The notes: generated from the letters alone by a model not told the origin. 64,000 bases of DNA from Charina bottae (GCA_023362775.1 JALMGJ010000006.1:8889001-8953000); one strand, 5' to 3'; shown: positions 32,954-43,990, numbered from the stretch's first letter. Numbers and translations are program-made.

Positions 32954-33285
32954 AAAAGGTAAAGGTACCCCCCGCACATTTGTGCAGTCGTGTCCGACTC
33001 TAGGGGCCAGTGCTCATCTCTGTTTGTTAGCCAAAGAGCCAGCGTTGTCCGAAGACGCTTCCACGGTCATGTGGCCGCACGACGCGCGCGGAACGCTGTT
33101 ACCTTCCCACCGAAGTGGTACCTATTAATCTACTTGCATTTGCATGCTTTCGAATTGCTAGGTTGGCAAGAGCTAGAGCTAGTGCGGGAGCTCACTCTGC
33201 ACGCAGGGCTAGGGATTCGAACCTCTGAACTTGCAATCTTCCGATTGACAAGCCTGGCGTCTTACCCGCTGAGCCACCACGCCCC
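32954..33285 (-). mobile_element. SINE2 (tRNA-derived, BovB-type tail)
   Basis: TSD catttccctctta (32941-32953, 33286-33298), 13 bp exact. On the minus strand: A box TGGCTCAGCGG, B box GGTTCGAATCC, body with TGCAAGTAGATTAATAGGTA, tail CTAGAGTCGGACACGACTGC and (ACCTTT)n. Confidence 0.92.
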
Positions 33286-33848
33286 CATTTCCCTCTTACT
33301 CTGTGCCTAAAAATCTCTGATAGATTGTTTCTACCTTCTTGCCACTTTGCATCAGTGGCTGACGACCTTTGTCCTACTCGTGCTAAATGGACACCTCAGC
33401 AAGCAACAATAGTTACTAATACCGTTAATAGGGAGCCAGCCAAGTCTCTTCATTCAGCAATCGTAGAGGGTAATTTTACTGGCCAATTTTAACAATTTGA
33501 CCAAATTATTTCAATCATTGCTAACAGCCCCCCAGTCCGTCACAATTAGGCATGATCTAAGAACGCGTCATGCCTGGTTCGATCATGAATGTCGTGAAGC
33601 TCGGAATTCTCTAAACCGCCATTTTAAATTCTACAAAGAGAATCCTGACTTTTGTACAATTTCTGAGTTAATGACATTGAAAAAACAGTATAAACAGTTA
33701 ATCTGTCAAAAAAAAAAAAAGGGAATGCTATGAGGGTATCCTGGCAATGCCTGATAGAGGCTGCCAGTGTGAAAAACCATGCTATCTTCTGGAGGCTGGT
33801 AGCCCCCTCTTTCTCTAATAATATTTATAGCTCTGCACCATATATACC

Positions 33849-34263
33849 GAAAGGGGCGTGGTGGCTCAGCGGGTAAGACGCCAGGCGTGTCGATCGGAAG
33901 ATTGCAAGTTCGGAGGTTCGAATCCCTAGCCCCGCGTGTCGGAGTGAGCTCCCGCACTCGCCCCAGCTCTTGCCAACCTAGCAATTCGAAAGCATGCAAA
34001 TGCAAGTAGATGAATAGGTACCACTTCGGTGGGAAGGTAACAGCGTTCCACACGCGCCATGCCGCCCACATGACCGCGGAAGCATCTTCGGACAACACTG
34101 GCTCTTCGGCTAACAAACGGAGATGAGCACCGGCCCCTAGAGTCGGACACGACTGCACAAGTGTGCGGGGGGAACCTTTACCTTTACCTTTACCTTTACC
34201 TTTACCTTTACCTTTACCTTTACCTTTACCTTTACCTTTACCTTTACCTTTACCTTTACCTTT
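33849..34263 (+). mobile_element. SINE2 with expanded (ACCTTT)n tail
   Basis: TSD atatatacc up to 12 bp (33837-33848, 34264-34275). Perfect A box (tggctcagcgg) and B box (ggttcgaatcc). The tail is about 15.5 ACCTTT units (34174-34266), far longer than the 2-3 units in other copies here. Confidence 0.92.
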
Positions 34264-34893
34264 ACCATATATACCAGCTAGTACATGGGAACACCATTTT
34301 GTCACCCTATATGGTCAAGCAGAGAATTCCCAGGCAGAGTTGGAGCTGGATGCGACCTCCCTCCCTCCCCCATTGGCCCCCAGTCTCGTGTTCAGAGATC
34401 AGAAATATAATTAAACAGTTCAAACTAGGGAAAGCCCCTGGTTCATACTTTATTACGTATGAAGTAATAAAAAATAATTTGGAATGGTGGATCCCAGTGC
34501 TAGCCTCAGTTTTCATTGCAATAGACTGTTCAGCCATGATACCAAAGGATTATAATACCAATATATAAGAAGGGTAAGAGAGATGATCCAGCTAACTACT
34601 GCCCAGTTAGTTTGTTAAATTAGATCAGGAAAATGTATACTAAACATCTTCAGGAGAAACTAATTGACTGGCACAGTTTATCCCTGCTGCAATTAAGTTG
34701 TTTGCAGCTAAAGCTCGAGCACAACTACTATACAGAGGTCAACTTCGACCATATTACAATATGGTTGCCCTAGAAGAATTCAAACAAAATTTCTAAGAAA
34801 CATCTTTCAGGTTACCCGTGGTGTTCCAAATGCTGTACTTCGATGGGAAGCAGGAGTTAGTAAACTTGAATCTAACCTCTGGATAAATATCTT

Positions 34894-35237
34894 AAAAAGG
34901 TAAAGGTTCCCCCCGCACATTTGTGCAGTTGTGTCCAACTCCAAATCTAGGGGCCGGTACTCATCTCCGTTTGTTAGCCGAAGAGCCAGCGTTGTCTGAA
35001 GACGCTTTCATGGTCATCTGGCCGGCATGACGCACGCGGAACGCTGTTACCTACCCACCGAAGTGGTACCTATTAATCTACTTGCATTTGCATGCTTTCG
35101 AATTGCTAGGTTGGCAAGAGCTGGGGCGAGTGCGGGAGCTCACTCCGTCACATGGGGCTAGGGATTCGAACCTCCGAACTTGCGATCTTCCGATTGACAA
35201 GCCTGGCATCTTACCCGCTGAGCCACCACGCCCCTCT
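34894..35237 (-). mobile_element. SINE2
   Basis: TSD taaatatctt (34884-34893, 35238-35247), 10 bp exact. Full length, with a small insertion in the tail ('caactccaaatctagggg'). Confidence 0.9.
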
Positions 35238-35277
35238 TAAATATCTTTAAATATTTAAATATCTTTACCTATTGGTT

Positions 35278-38200
35278 CTCCAGCAAAGGAGATCGTTACC
35301 TTGTCGTGGTGCTGGAGCTTGAGCACCTCAATGAAACCATGAGCTAAACCGTGAAGGGACACCCAAGACGGGAAGGTCGTGGCAGAGAGGTCAGACTAAA
35401 TACGATCCCTGGGGAAGGTAATGGCAACCCACCCCAGTATTCTTGCCGTGAAAACTAAATGGATCAGTACAACCAAAAATATGTCGGTATAGCATCGGAA
35501 GATGGGACTCCCAGGTCGGAAGATGGTCAAAATGCTACTGGGGAGGAACAGAGGATACGTTCAAATAGCCCCAGATGTGATGACGCAGCTAGCTCAAAGC
35601 CGAAAGGACGGCTAGCGGCCGACGGTGCTGGTGGTGAACGACGAATCCGATGTTCTAAAGATCAACACACCATAGGAACCTGGAATGTAAGATCTATGAG
35701 CCAGGGCAAATTGGATGTGGTTATTGGTGAGATGTCAAGATTAAATATAGACATTTTGGGTGTCAGTGAACTGAAATGGACTGGGATGGGCCACTTCACA
35801 TCAGATGACCACCAGATCTACTACTGTGGACAAGAGGACCACAGAAGAAATGGAGTAGCCTTCATAATTAATAATAAAGTGGCTAAAGCAGTGCTTGGAT
35901 ACAATCCAAAAAACGATAGAATGATCTCAATTCGAATTCAGGGTAAGCCATTTAACATCACAGTGATCCAAATATATGCCCCAACCACAGATGCTGAAGA
36001 AGCAGAAGTAGATCAGTTCTATGAGGATCTGCAGCACCTACTAGATAATACACCAAAAAGAGATGTTATTTTCATTACAGGAGACTGGAATGCTAAGGTG
36101 GGTAGTCAGACGACACCTGGAATTACAGGCAAGCATGGTCTGGGAGAACAAAATGAAGCAGGACATAGGCTGATAGAATTTTGCCAAGACAACTCACTGT
36201 GCATAACAAACACTCTCTTCCAACAACCTAAAAGACGACTTTATACATGGACTTCACCAGATGGTCGACATCGAAATCAGATTGACTACATCCTTTGCAG
36301 CCAAAGGTGGCGGACATCTATACAGTCGGTAAAAACAAGACCTGGAGCTGACTGTAGTTCAGATCACGAACTTCTTATTGCAAAATTTAGAATCAGACTG
36401 AAGAGAATAGGGAAGACCCACAGATCAGTTAGATATGAGCTCACTAATATTCCTAAGGAATATGCAGTGGAGGTGAAGAATAGATTTAAGGGACTAGATT
36501 TAGTAGATAGGGTCCCAGAAGAACTATGGACAGAAGTTCGCAACATTGTTCAGGAGGCGGCAACAAAAAATGTCCCAAAGAAAAAGAAAACCAAGAAGGC
36601 AAGATGGCTGTCTGCTGAAACACTGGAAGTAGCCCAAGAAAGAAGGAAAGCAAAAGGCAACAGTGATAGGGGGAGATATGCCCAATTAAATGCAAAATTC
36701 CAGAGGTTAGCCAGAAGAGATAAGGAATTATTTTTAAACAAGCAATGTGCGGAAGTGGAAGAAGACAATAGAATAGGAAGGACAAGAGACCTCTTCCAGA
36801 AAATTAGAAACATCGGAGGTAAATTCCAGGCAAAAATGGGTATGATCAAAAACAAAGATGGTAAGGACCTAACAGAAGCAGAAGAGATCAAGAAAAGGTG
36901 GCAAGAATATACGGAAGATCTGTATAGGAAGGATAATAATATTGGAGATAGCTTTGACGGTGTGGTCAGTGAGTTAGAGCCAGACATCCTGAAGAGTGAG
37001 GTTGAATGGGCCTTAAGAAGCATTGCTAATAACAAGGCAGCAGGAGACGATGGTATCCCAGCTGAACTGTTTAAAATCTTGCAAGATGATGCTGTCAAGG
37101 TGATGCATGCCATATGCCAGCAAATTTGGAAAACACAAGAATGGCCATCAGATTGGAAAAAATCAACTTATATCCCCATACCAAAAAAGGGAAGCACTAA
37201 AGAATGTTCAAACTATCGAACAGTGGCACTTATTTCACATGCCAGTAAGGTAATGCTCAAGATCTTGCAGGGTAGACTCCAGCAATTCATGGAGCGAGAA
37301 TTGCCAGATGTACAAGCTGGGTTTAGAAAAGGCAGAGGAACTAGAACTAAATTGCCAATATCCGCTGGATAATGGAGAAAGCCAGGGAATTTCAGAAAAA
37401 CATCTATTTCTGTTTTATTGACTATTCTAAAGCCTTTGACTGTGTGGATCATAACAAATTGTGGCAAGTTCTTGGTGGTATGGGGATACCAAGTCATCTT
37501 GTCTGCCTCCTGAGGAATCTGTATAACGACCAAGTAGCAACGGTAAGAACAGAGCACGGAACAACGGACTGGTTTAAGATTGGGAAAGGAGTACGGCAGG
37601 GTTGTATACTCTCACCCTACCTATTCAACCTGTACGCAGAACACATCATGCGACATGCTGGGCTTGAGGAATCCAAGGCTGGAGTTAAAATCGCTGGAAG
37701 AAACATTAACAATCTCAGATATGCAGATGATACCACTTTGATGGCTGAAAGCGAGGAGGAGTTGAGGAGCCTTATGACGAAGGTGAAAGAAGAAAGTGCA
37801 AAAGCTGGGTTGCAGTTAAACCTCAAAAAAACCAAGATTATGGCAACGAGCTTGATTGATGACTGGCAAATAGAGGGAGAAAAAGTGGAGGCAGTGACAG
37901 ACTTTGTATTTCTAGGCGCAAAGATTACTGCAGATGCTGACTGCAGCCAGGAAATCAGAAGACGTCTACTTCTTGGGAGGAGAGCAATGGCAAATCTTGA
38001 TAAAATAGGTAAGAGCAGAGACATCACACTGACAACAAAGGTCTGCATAGTTAAAGCAATGGTATTCCCTGTAGTAACCTATGGCTGCGAGAGCTGGACC
38101 ATAAGGAAGGCTGAGCGAAGGAAGATAGATGCTTTTGAACTGTGGTGTTGGAGGAAAATTCTGAGAGTGCCTTGGACTGCAAGAAGATCAAACCAGTCCA

Positions 38201-38497
38201 TACTCCAGGAAATAAAGCCAGACTGCTCACTTGAGGGAATGATATTAAAGGCAAAACTGAAGTACTTTGGCCACATAATGAGAAGACAGGATACCCTGGA
38301 GAAGAAGCTGATGCTAGGGAAAGTGGAAGGCAAAAGGAAGAGGGGCCGACCAAGGGCAAGATGGATGGATGGTATTCTGGAGGTGACGGACTCAACCATT
38401 GGGGAGCTGGGGATGGTGACGGCCGACAGAGGGCTCTGGCGTGGACTGGTCCATGAAGTCACGAAGAGTCGGAAACGACTGAACGAATAAACAACAA
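35278..38497 (+). mobile_element. Full-length BovB (RTE) LINE
   Basis: 3,220 bp, flanked by the exact 11-bp TSD acctattggtt (35267-35277, 38498-38508). It has a 5' UTR, one long EN-RT coding region and the BovB 3' end AAGAGTCGGAAACGACTGAA. BovB has a scattered, horizontally transferred distribution and is abundant in squamates. Among the younger insertions in this window. Confidence 0.93.
35459..38490 (+). pseudogene. BovB endonuclease-reverse transcriptase, one frameshift
   Basis: The first frame (637 codons) holds the APE endonuclease: GTWNVRSM (73-80), SELKW (103-107), QIYAPTT (171-177), GDWNAK (208-213), QIDYI (274-278) and SSDHELL with the catalytic SDH (301-303), then the start of RT. 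A single-base deletion near 37349 relative to the copy at 51188-52453 causes a stop at 37372. The second frame (372 codons) continues with motif A FIDYSKAFD, motif B GVRQGCILSP and catalytic YADD. I see no other lesion. Together about 1,010 residues, the usual BovB size. Confidence 0.88.
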
Positions 38498-38509
38498 ACC
38501 TATTGGTTA

Positions 38510-39180
38510 AAATTACATCACAACCCCAGTGGACTGACCCACCTAATATTGGTAGATAATTTTAAATCTTCCTAGAAAACAGCTATTCAAAAGAGATTGA
38601 GCCTTTATAGTTTCTCCAGTGATGCCATCTTAGCCCTAGAGCTAGACTACGCAAGATCACTACTAAGGCAGAGGATCTTAGATATAGAAAGCCAAACAGA
38701 AACTGCTAATTTTACCAGTAATATATTTGTCAATAATCAAATTTTACTGCCCAAACCAGCCCCATACCTATATTATATTACAGTTCCCAAATTTAGGAGA
38801 GCCCTATCATTAGCCCGACTGAATGCCCTCCCTACAGCTGTTTTAGAGGGGAAATATAAGAAAGCCCCATTTGAAACCCGTCTTTGCCCCTGTCATACGG
38901 GTGCTGTAGAGACCACGGCCCACGTTCTCTAGTATTGTCAGTTTTATAGGGACATTCGCCACCAGCTGATTACCCATCTTTTGCTTAAATTCCCGGGTCA
39001 TTCTGATAATTTTTACTTGTGTTTCCTGTTAAACAACGAAGACAAAGGTATCTCCTTGATTATAGCAAAATTCTGCTGCGTTTTATGTAAGCTGCGCTTA
39101 CAAATGGTTATTAGCAGTCACTGATACTAGGGGATAACTCTGTTTGCCTTATGTATTCGACTGGAATAAAGTTTATACGT
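38510..39180 (+). pseudogene. C-terminal region of LINE B
   Basis: Continues LINE B after the BovB insertion. An open frame 38597-38932 ends CHTGAVETTAHVL; a TAG follows, then 'YCQFYRDIRHQLI' in the same frame. Spacing C-x1-C-x8-H-x4-C is as in I/Vingi-type C-termini. Confidence 0.6.
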
Positions 39181-39191
39181 ATATCTTAATA

Positions 39192-39450
39192 CAGAGCTTT
39201 CCAAACTTTTCATGTTGGTGACACACTTTTTAGACATGCATCATTTCGCGACACACTCTTACAGCAGGACACAAGGCAGGCACTAGGACCTGCGCGGAAT
39301 CACAGCAGGTTTGGAGGCAGCCAGGCACAAGGCAGGCACCAGGACCTGCGCGGAATCCTGGCAGGGTTCGGAGGCAGCAGCAGCCGCGACACACCCAGAC
39401 ACTGCAGCCAACACACTAACGTGTCCCGACACACAGTTTGGAAAGCTCTG
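39192..39450 (+). mobile_element. hAT-like MITE, unexpanded copy
   Basis: 259 bp, TIR CAGAGCTTTCCAAACT, exact TSD tcttaata (39184-39191, 39451-39458). About two minisatellite units only. Inserted in LINE B. Confidence 0.88.
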
Positions 39451-39555
39451 TCTTAATATAAACTAGCATAGCTTTACACTCTCATAGTGCTCTATAAATT
39501 CTAGTACTACTTATGTCCTTTTATACTTAGCCATCTTAGTAATTTATAGCATTTA

Positions 39556-39692
39556 GGTAAAGGTTTTCCCCTGCACAGTCGTGTCCGACTCTAGGGGGCG
39601 GTGCTCATCTCCGTTTCTTAGCCGAAGAGCCAGCGCTGTCCCAAGACGCTTCCGCGGTCATGTGGCCAGCATGACGCACGTGGAACGCTGTC
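39556..39692 (-). mobile_element. 5'-truncated SINE2
   Basis: TSD atagcattta (39546-39555, 39693-39702), 10 bp exact. Only the 3' 137 bp are present; the tRNA head was never copied, typical of incomplete reverse transcription. Confidence 0.85.
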
Positions 39693-39895
39693 ATAGCATT
39701 TATTCTTTACAAAACCAAGAGTAATTTTATAGGATTCTTCTGCTTTTTAATATCTGCACTCTGTAATTTTACTTTAATAATTTTATTTTTACCTTATTTT
39801 ATTCTATCAATATGTTTCTTATTTCTATTTCTGTTTTAGCACAATTGTTATGTTATTAGTTCTAGGCTGGTCTATGACCGAAGACCTGTAAAATT

Positions 39896-40215
39896 AAAAA
39901 ACTGGATAAACCTATTGTTTGGTGGACAGTCTATGCAGATTGCAGGCAGTGTAGAAGGATCCCTTGCTAAGAGTTAAGGGACTGAAATAGATAATATTTG
40001 CAGGCAGAGGACTCAGCTTCCTCTTCCTCCAAGTGTTGTGATTTTGTAGGATCAACGAATCTGGGTGCAAAAACCTCAGTGACGGCAAGATGTCAACAAA
40101 GATATAGACATCCATGCTGTTGCAGTGTTTAAGATATTGGATGGACACCAGATTCAAAGCGGTCCTCATACGGGTGACTTTGGGCCAATAATTCCTTCTC
40201 AGACCAAGAACAAGT
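39896..40215. other. Unassigned sequence
   Basis: Nothing recognised. Confidence 0.3.
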
Positions 40216-40432
40216 GTGATTCAGGGGTGAAGGTGCTAGGCTAGGACTGTGGAGACCCAGATTCATATCCATCCTTAGCCACAGAACCTCTCTGGATCAC
40301 TATGGGCCAGTTACTCTCTCTCAGCCCAACCTAATTCATAAGGCGGTTCTTGTGGGGAGAAATGGGAGGAGGAAGTGTTATGTATGCTTGGGCCCCTGAA
40401 TGGAAAGTGGGGTATAAATCTAAGAAATAGCA
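40216..40432 (+). mobile_element. tRNA-L2 type SINE, old
   Basis: gggccagttactctctctca, then 'cccaacctaattcataaggc', 'gggaggaggaagtgttatgt' and 'gtggggtataaatctaag': the order and words of squamate tRNA-L2 SINEs. Confidence 0.6.
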
Positions 40433-40850
40433 GAAAAATCTACCACTTTTGCTCTCATCTCGTGGTCATCTCGAGTTGTGCAGCCTAGATCAGGTAATCT
40501 TACTCTTAGATTAGGGGGTTCTTTGCTTCCCTCCCCTCCCATAAACTGTTTATTGTGATTAAAAGATGGTCTACCTGCAGGGAGTGCTCCTTACTGCTTG
40601 CCTAAGGAAATGGTGTTATAAACAGAACATCTCCAAAACATTTGACCATATTGCAGGAAAGTCTTCTTCCTTGGCCCTTAGGGGAAAAATGAACTAATTC
40701 AAATATTGATGCATCACCTATTGCTGCAATGAAGTGTAGGTTTCTGTTTCCAGTGTCAGGTGATCATTCTTTTAGCCAACTCTTGTGGCCCCACACCCCA
40801 CAATTCTTGATGTCTTAATAGATTTCAAATGCTATGGATATAGCCCAGAA
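40433..40850. other. Unassigned sequence
   Basis: Nothing recognised. Confidence 0.3.
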
Positions 40851-40895
40851 GAACTTCTGTATTGTGGAGTCCATGGTGCTCTCTGAGCCTTGTTG

Positions 40896-40945
40896 TTTTC
40901 TTGCAGAGGTTTCATTGCCAGGCTAGGCAACATCTTCAGTGCGAA
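40896..40945 (-). ncRNA. Hammerhead-like motif, mutated core
   Basis: Same fold as at 41124, but the core reads GAAACCTC instead of GAAACGTC, which should spoil stem III. Probably inactive. Confidence 0.4.
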
Positions 40946-41123
40946 AAGGGAGTGGGACTTGCTCTCTGTTTATATACCCTGGCTTGTCCTGCCTGTGTTG
41001 GTGGGGGTGTTGTACTCTCCTTGGTATTACCTTGATCAAGGAACTACCAAGGAGAGTACAACACCCCCACCAACACAGGCAGGACAAGCCATGGTATATA
41101 AACAGAGAGCAAGTCCCACTCCC

Positions 41124-41173
41124 TTTTCGCACTGAAGATGTTGCCTAGCCTGGCAATGAAACGTCTGCAAGAA
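41124..41173 (+). ncRNA. Hammerhead-ribozyme-like motif
   Basis: Stem I TTTTCGCA (41124-41131) pairs with TGCAAGAA (41166-41173) at 7 of 8 positions. Core CTGAAGA 41132-41138; helix TTGCC/GGCAA around TAGCCT; GAAA; ACGT mini-stem III; predicted cleavage after C41165. Confidence 0.5.
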
Positions 41174-41253
41174 AACAAGGCTCAGAGAGCACCAAGGGTT
41201 CCACAGTTCAACGCTGAGCTACAAATATTCTCTTTGATTGGAACTTCTGTATT

Positions 41254-42952
41254 ATTAGTGCATAGGGATTGATCCATATTAACAGTCCTGTTGATTTTCT
41301 CCAGAAATGTAGCAATATTAGGACTAGTCCAAACCATGTGAATTGATATTCCAATTCCTGAATTGCAAAGCAATTGCAACCAACTTTTATTAAACATTAT
41401 CTGACATGTATAAGAAGCATGCAGCAGTTTCTTTCATTGTATCAGCCTCTTTTAGTGAATTTCACATTTTGGGAAGCAAACATCCACTGGTTTATTTGAA
41501 CAAGACACTGAAGCTCATTATTGCAGAAGCTGAATAACTAAATAACTAATATTGTTTTATCATCTTCTTGCCAAAAACAAAAAATGACTGGTGACTGCCT
41601 TAGGAACCACAGTTATTTTTTTGTTAACCTGCAATCATTGAGTAACTTCAGAAGCACCAAGAACATCTGGACCAAATAGACCATATAACAAATGCTTGAG
41701 TTCAATGAACTGCGACGCAACAGTCTGAAGCAATCAAACTTTAAAAAAATCTGGAAACTTTTAAAAAAAACTTTTTTCCCTCAGAACTGAGTTTGTTCAG
41801 AATAACACAACGAGAAGCTCAATTTATCCCAAAATAGAGTTCACCAGATTTCTTTAATCTTTTCAGAATTTCTAATTTATATAGGATTATAAAGCCAAAT
41901 TAAAAGGAAAGGAGAAAGGAAGGAAGGATCGTTTGGTATATGCTTCAGCATAAATCTAACCAAGGAGAGAACATACATTAATAACAGTCATGACTTAAGG
42001 GTTGAGTAAACAATATCAATTCAAAATATAAAATTTGGGGGAAACTAAAAGTTTAGACAAAACTCACTGGAAAAACTTCCAAGAAACCACTTCAAATACT
42101 TTCTCAACCTCCAGAAAGATAACAACTGTTGAGTCCTATTTTGACTTAGACCAGAATATTAATTAAAGATTCGATTTTGTCAAGAAACTTGATGCCCCTA
42201 TATAAAGCCATTCTAAGCCGGGGCATAGTGGTGTAAAGAACAATCTGCAATCTCTCTGATCATTATTGGTCAGAGCCAGTACTTTCCCATATTAGAGCCT
42301 CCATAAAAAGAAGCAATAGGTCTATTGGGGGGTTTGTCTGAAATTTTGGTCACACATAGTTTGAAAGGAAAAGTCCACAAATGTTTTTTCCAGAAGAATC
42401 TCCACAGACTGAACAGTCAATTAAAGATGTGTGCACACTTCCAACAGTCTTCCAATGGAGATGTTCTGTTCTCAGCCACTTCCAATCTGATTAGTATAGT
42501 GTTAACAGTGTCTTTTATTCTTTTCATATCTCTCCCATCTCTGGGAAAATAGCAATCACATCCTTCTATGGCTCCAAAATTACAGCCTTGGTTGGTAAAA
42601 CTTTCTTGGGCCCCATCCAAATAACAAACCAATTGCCTCTAATAATCAAAACACAAATAATCACCTGCTTCTGATTCTAACAGTAGCAATTGGAATATGG
42701 TGAAATATTCTAGGGAAAATACCAATTTCTATCTGACTACAGTGCAGTCTTGACCCAAAGTCTCATTTTAAGACGTTTATTACAGAAGAGTGTTTCTATC
42801 AAGAGACTGGAATGAGGTATAAATAATTAATAACAAGGAGACCTCCATGTTTTAAGTTGCTTTTTCTCCCATCAGCCCCTCACCTGAACAATGAGAGAGA
42901 AAAGGTGGTGAGCCATTATATATTTGCTTCTCCCACAAACCATCCTGTTTCC
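41254..42952. other. Unassigned AT-rich sequence
   Basis: No repeat, exon or RNA gene recognised. Confidence 0.3.
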
Positions 42953-42963
42953 TCAAGTCCAAT

Positions 42964-42998
42964 TGTTGTTGTTTATTCGTTCAGTCACTTCCGACTCT
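42964..42998 (-). mobile_element. 35-bp BovB 3'-end stub
   Basis: tcgttcagtcacttccgact is the antisense BovB 3' end. The exact 11-bp TSD tcaagtccaat (42953-42963, 42999-43009) proves an independent insertion aborted after about 35 nt. Confidence 0.8.
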
Positions 42999-43009
42999 TC
43001 AAGTCCAAT

Positions 43010-43640
43010 ATGAATGTCCAGTTCTTAGGGAGCTCAGAGGTAACATCCTTCTTTATCGCAGGAGTGGACAACCTGTGACATCAGCTCTCTGTAACCATGA
43101 CTGATGAAAACTGACCACATAGTTCCTTATCACGTTGAGGCTATGAGGACTTCAAAACTGTAGAGTAAACTTTAAATAGGTATCACCTTTAAAAGATAAA
43201 CAATGAAACTCGCAAAACTCTCCCAAGTCTGATTTATGCATGTATTTTGCCTCCCACGCACTCTGGCCCCAAACTCCACTCCAGATGTTAAGTGGGGCCC
43301 CTGGCCAGCAAAGGTTGGCAGTAACTTATTGCCTAAAAAGGCACTTATGTGCCAAAGCATGCTTGAAGCTCAGAAAAGAAAAGAAAAAAAGATGGAGGGG
43401 GAGGAAACTGGCATGTTGGAAGAAAAATGCTAGCTTCCAGCATCACCTTTATTTCAAAAACTCACTCTAAATAGATCTCAACGCTATATATAAAAATTGG
43501 GGTTTGTTAGTCCCATGTTTGGAAGAGTGCTTATCTCATCAGAAAATAGAAATAAGAAAGTTGGGCAGAGGAGGAGGGTGGGAGGAGGAAAACTATTTTG
43601 CATTTTTGTCTTTTGCCACATGGATATTTTGAGGTTGACC
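43010..43640. other. Unassigned sequence
   Basis: Nothing recognised; small overlapping frames only. Confidence 0.3.
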
Positions 43641-43651
43641 ACATCCATCAT

Positions 43652-43990
43652 AAGGAGCGCGGTGGCTCAGCGGGTAAGTCACCAGGCTTGTTGATCGGAA
43701 GATCGCAAGTTCAGAGGTTCGAATCCCTAGCCCTGTGTGCAGAGTGAGCTCCCGCACTCGCCCCAGCTCTTGCTAACCTAGCAAATTGAAAGCATGCAAA
43801 TGCAAGTAGATGAATAGGTACCACTTTGGTGGGATGGTAACAGCATTCCGCGCACGTCATGCTGGCCACATGACCATGGAAGCGTCTTCGGACAACGCTG
43901 GCTCTTCGGCTAACAAACGGAGATGAGCACCGGCCCCTAGAGTTGGACACGATTGCACAAATGTGCAGGGGGAAACTTTACCTTTACCTT
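43652..43990 (+). mobile_element. SINE2
   Basis: TSD acatccatcat (43641-43651, 43991-44001), 11 bp exact. Full length with A box tggctcagcgg and B box ggttcgaatcc; two ACCTTT tail units. Confidence 0.92.

Larger units (their letters stand above)
31857..33310 (+). pseudogene. APE endonuclease of LINE B, interrupted
   Basis: Catalytic motifs appear in order: ISWNIAGW (31857 on), FFQETW, VYVPPL, LAGDFYARIG (GDFNA motif), KPSLLDYA and RPESDHFPL with the SDH triad. Premature stops, a solo LTR (32022-32392) and a SINE (32954-33285) break it. Removing the LTR and one TSD copy restores the frame at GGLGIL|TSTSL, confirming the insertion point. Confidence 0.65.
31400..39895 (+). mobile_element. Old APE-type LINE ('LINE B', I/Vingi-like?) with seven nested insertions
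   Basis: The host element's own sequence is about 3.7 kb, spread through 31400-39895. In order: an ORF1-like region (31467-31808), APE endonuclease (31857-33310), remnants of RT (34280-34890, with much of the domain deleted after 'EKLIDW') and a C-terminal region (38510-39120) with CPCHTGAVETTAHV, a Cys/His cluster seen in I- and Vingi-type elements. The 3' end resembles 13535-13580. Seven insertions interrupt it. Clade assignment is tentative. Confidence 0.65.
40864..41240 (+). mobile_element. Near-palindromic Penelope-like insertion
   Basis: Exact 13-bp TSD gaacttctgtatt (40851-40863, 41241-41253). Two inverted arms of about 170 bp meet at a short centre near 41036. The right arm has a further ~35-bp leader (gttcaacgctgagctacaaa ...) absent from the left. 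Each arm holds a hammerhead-like fold. No coding sequence. Confidence 0.8.

Noticed and set aside
33849..33925. Possible tRNA gene (perfect A and B boxes)
   Set aside because: This is the head of a SINE2 copy with a TSD and a retroposon body; it does not fold as a complete tRNA with a 3' acceptor end here.
34161..34568. Leu/Tyr or Leu/Pro repeat protein, and the minus-strand Gly/Lys repeat protein
   Set aside because: They read through the ACCTTT tail of a SINE into LINE B remnants.
35459..37372. Host gene related to craniofacial development protein 2
   Set aside because: Such annotations usually reflect BovB endonuclease. The TSDs and adjacent RT show it is the LINE itself.
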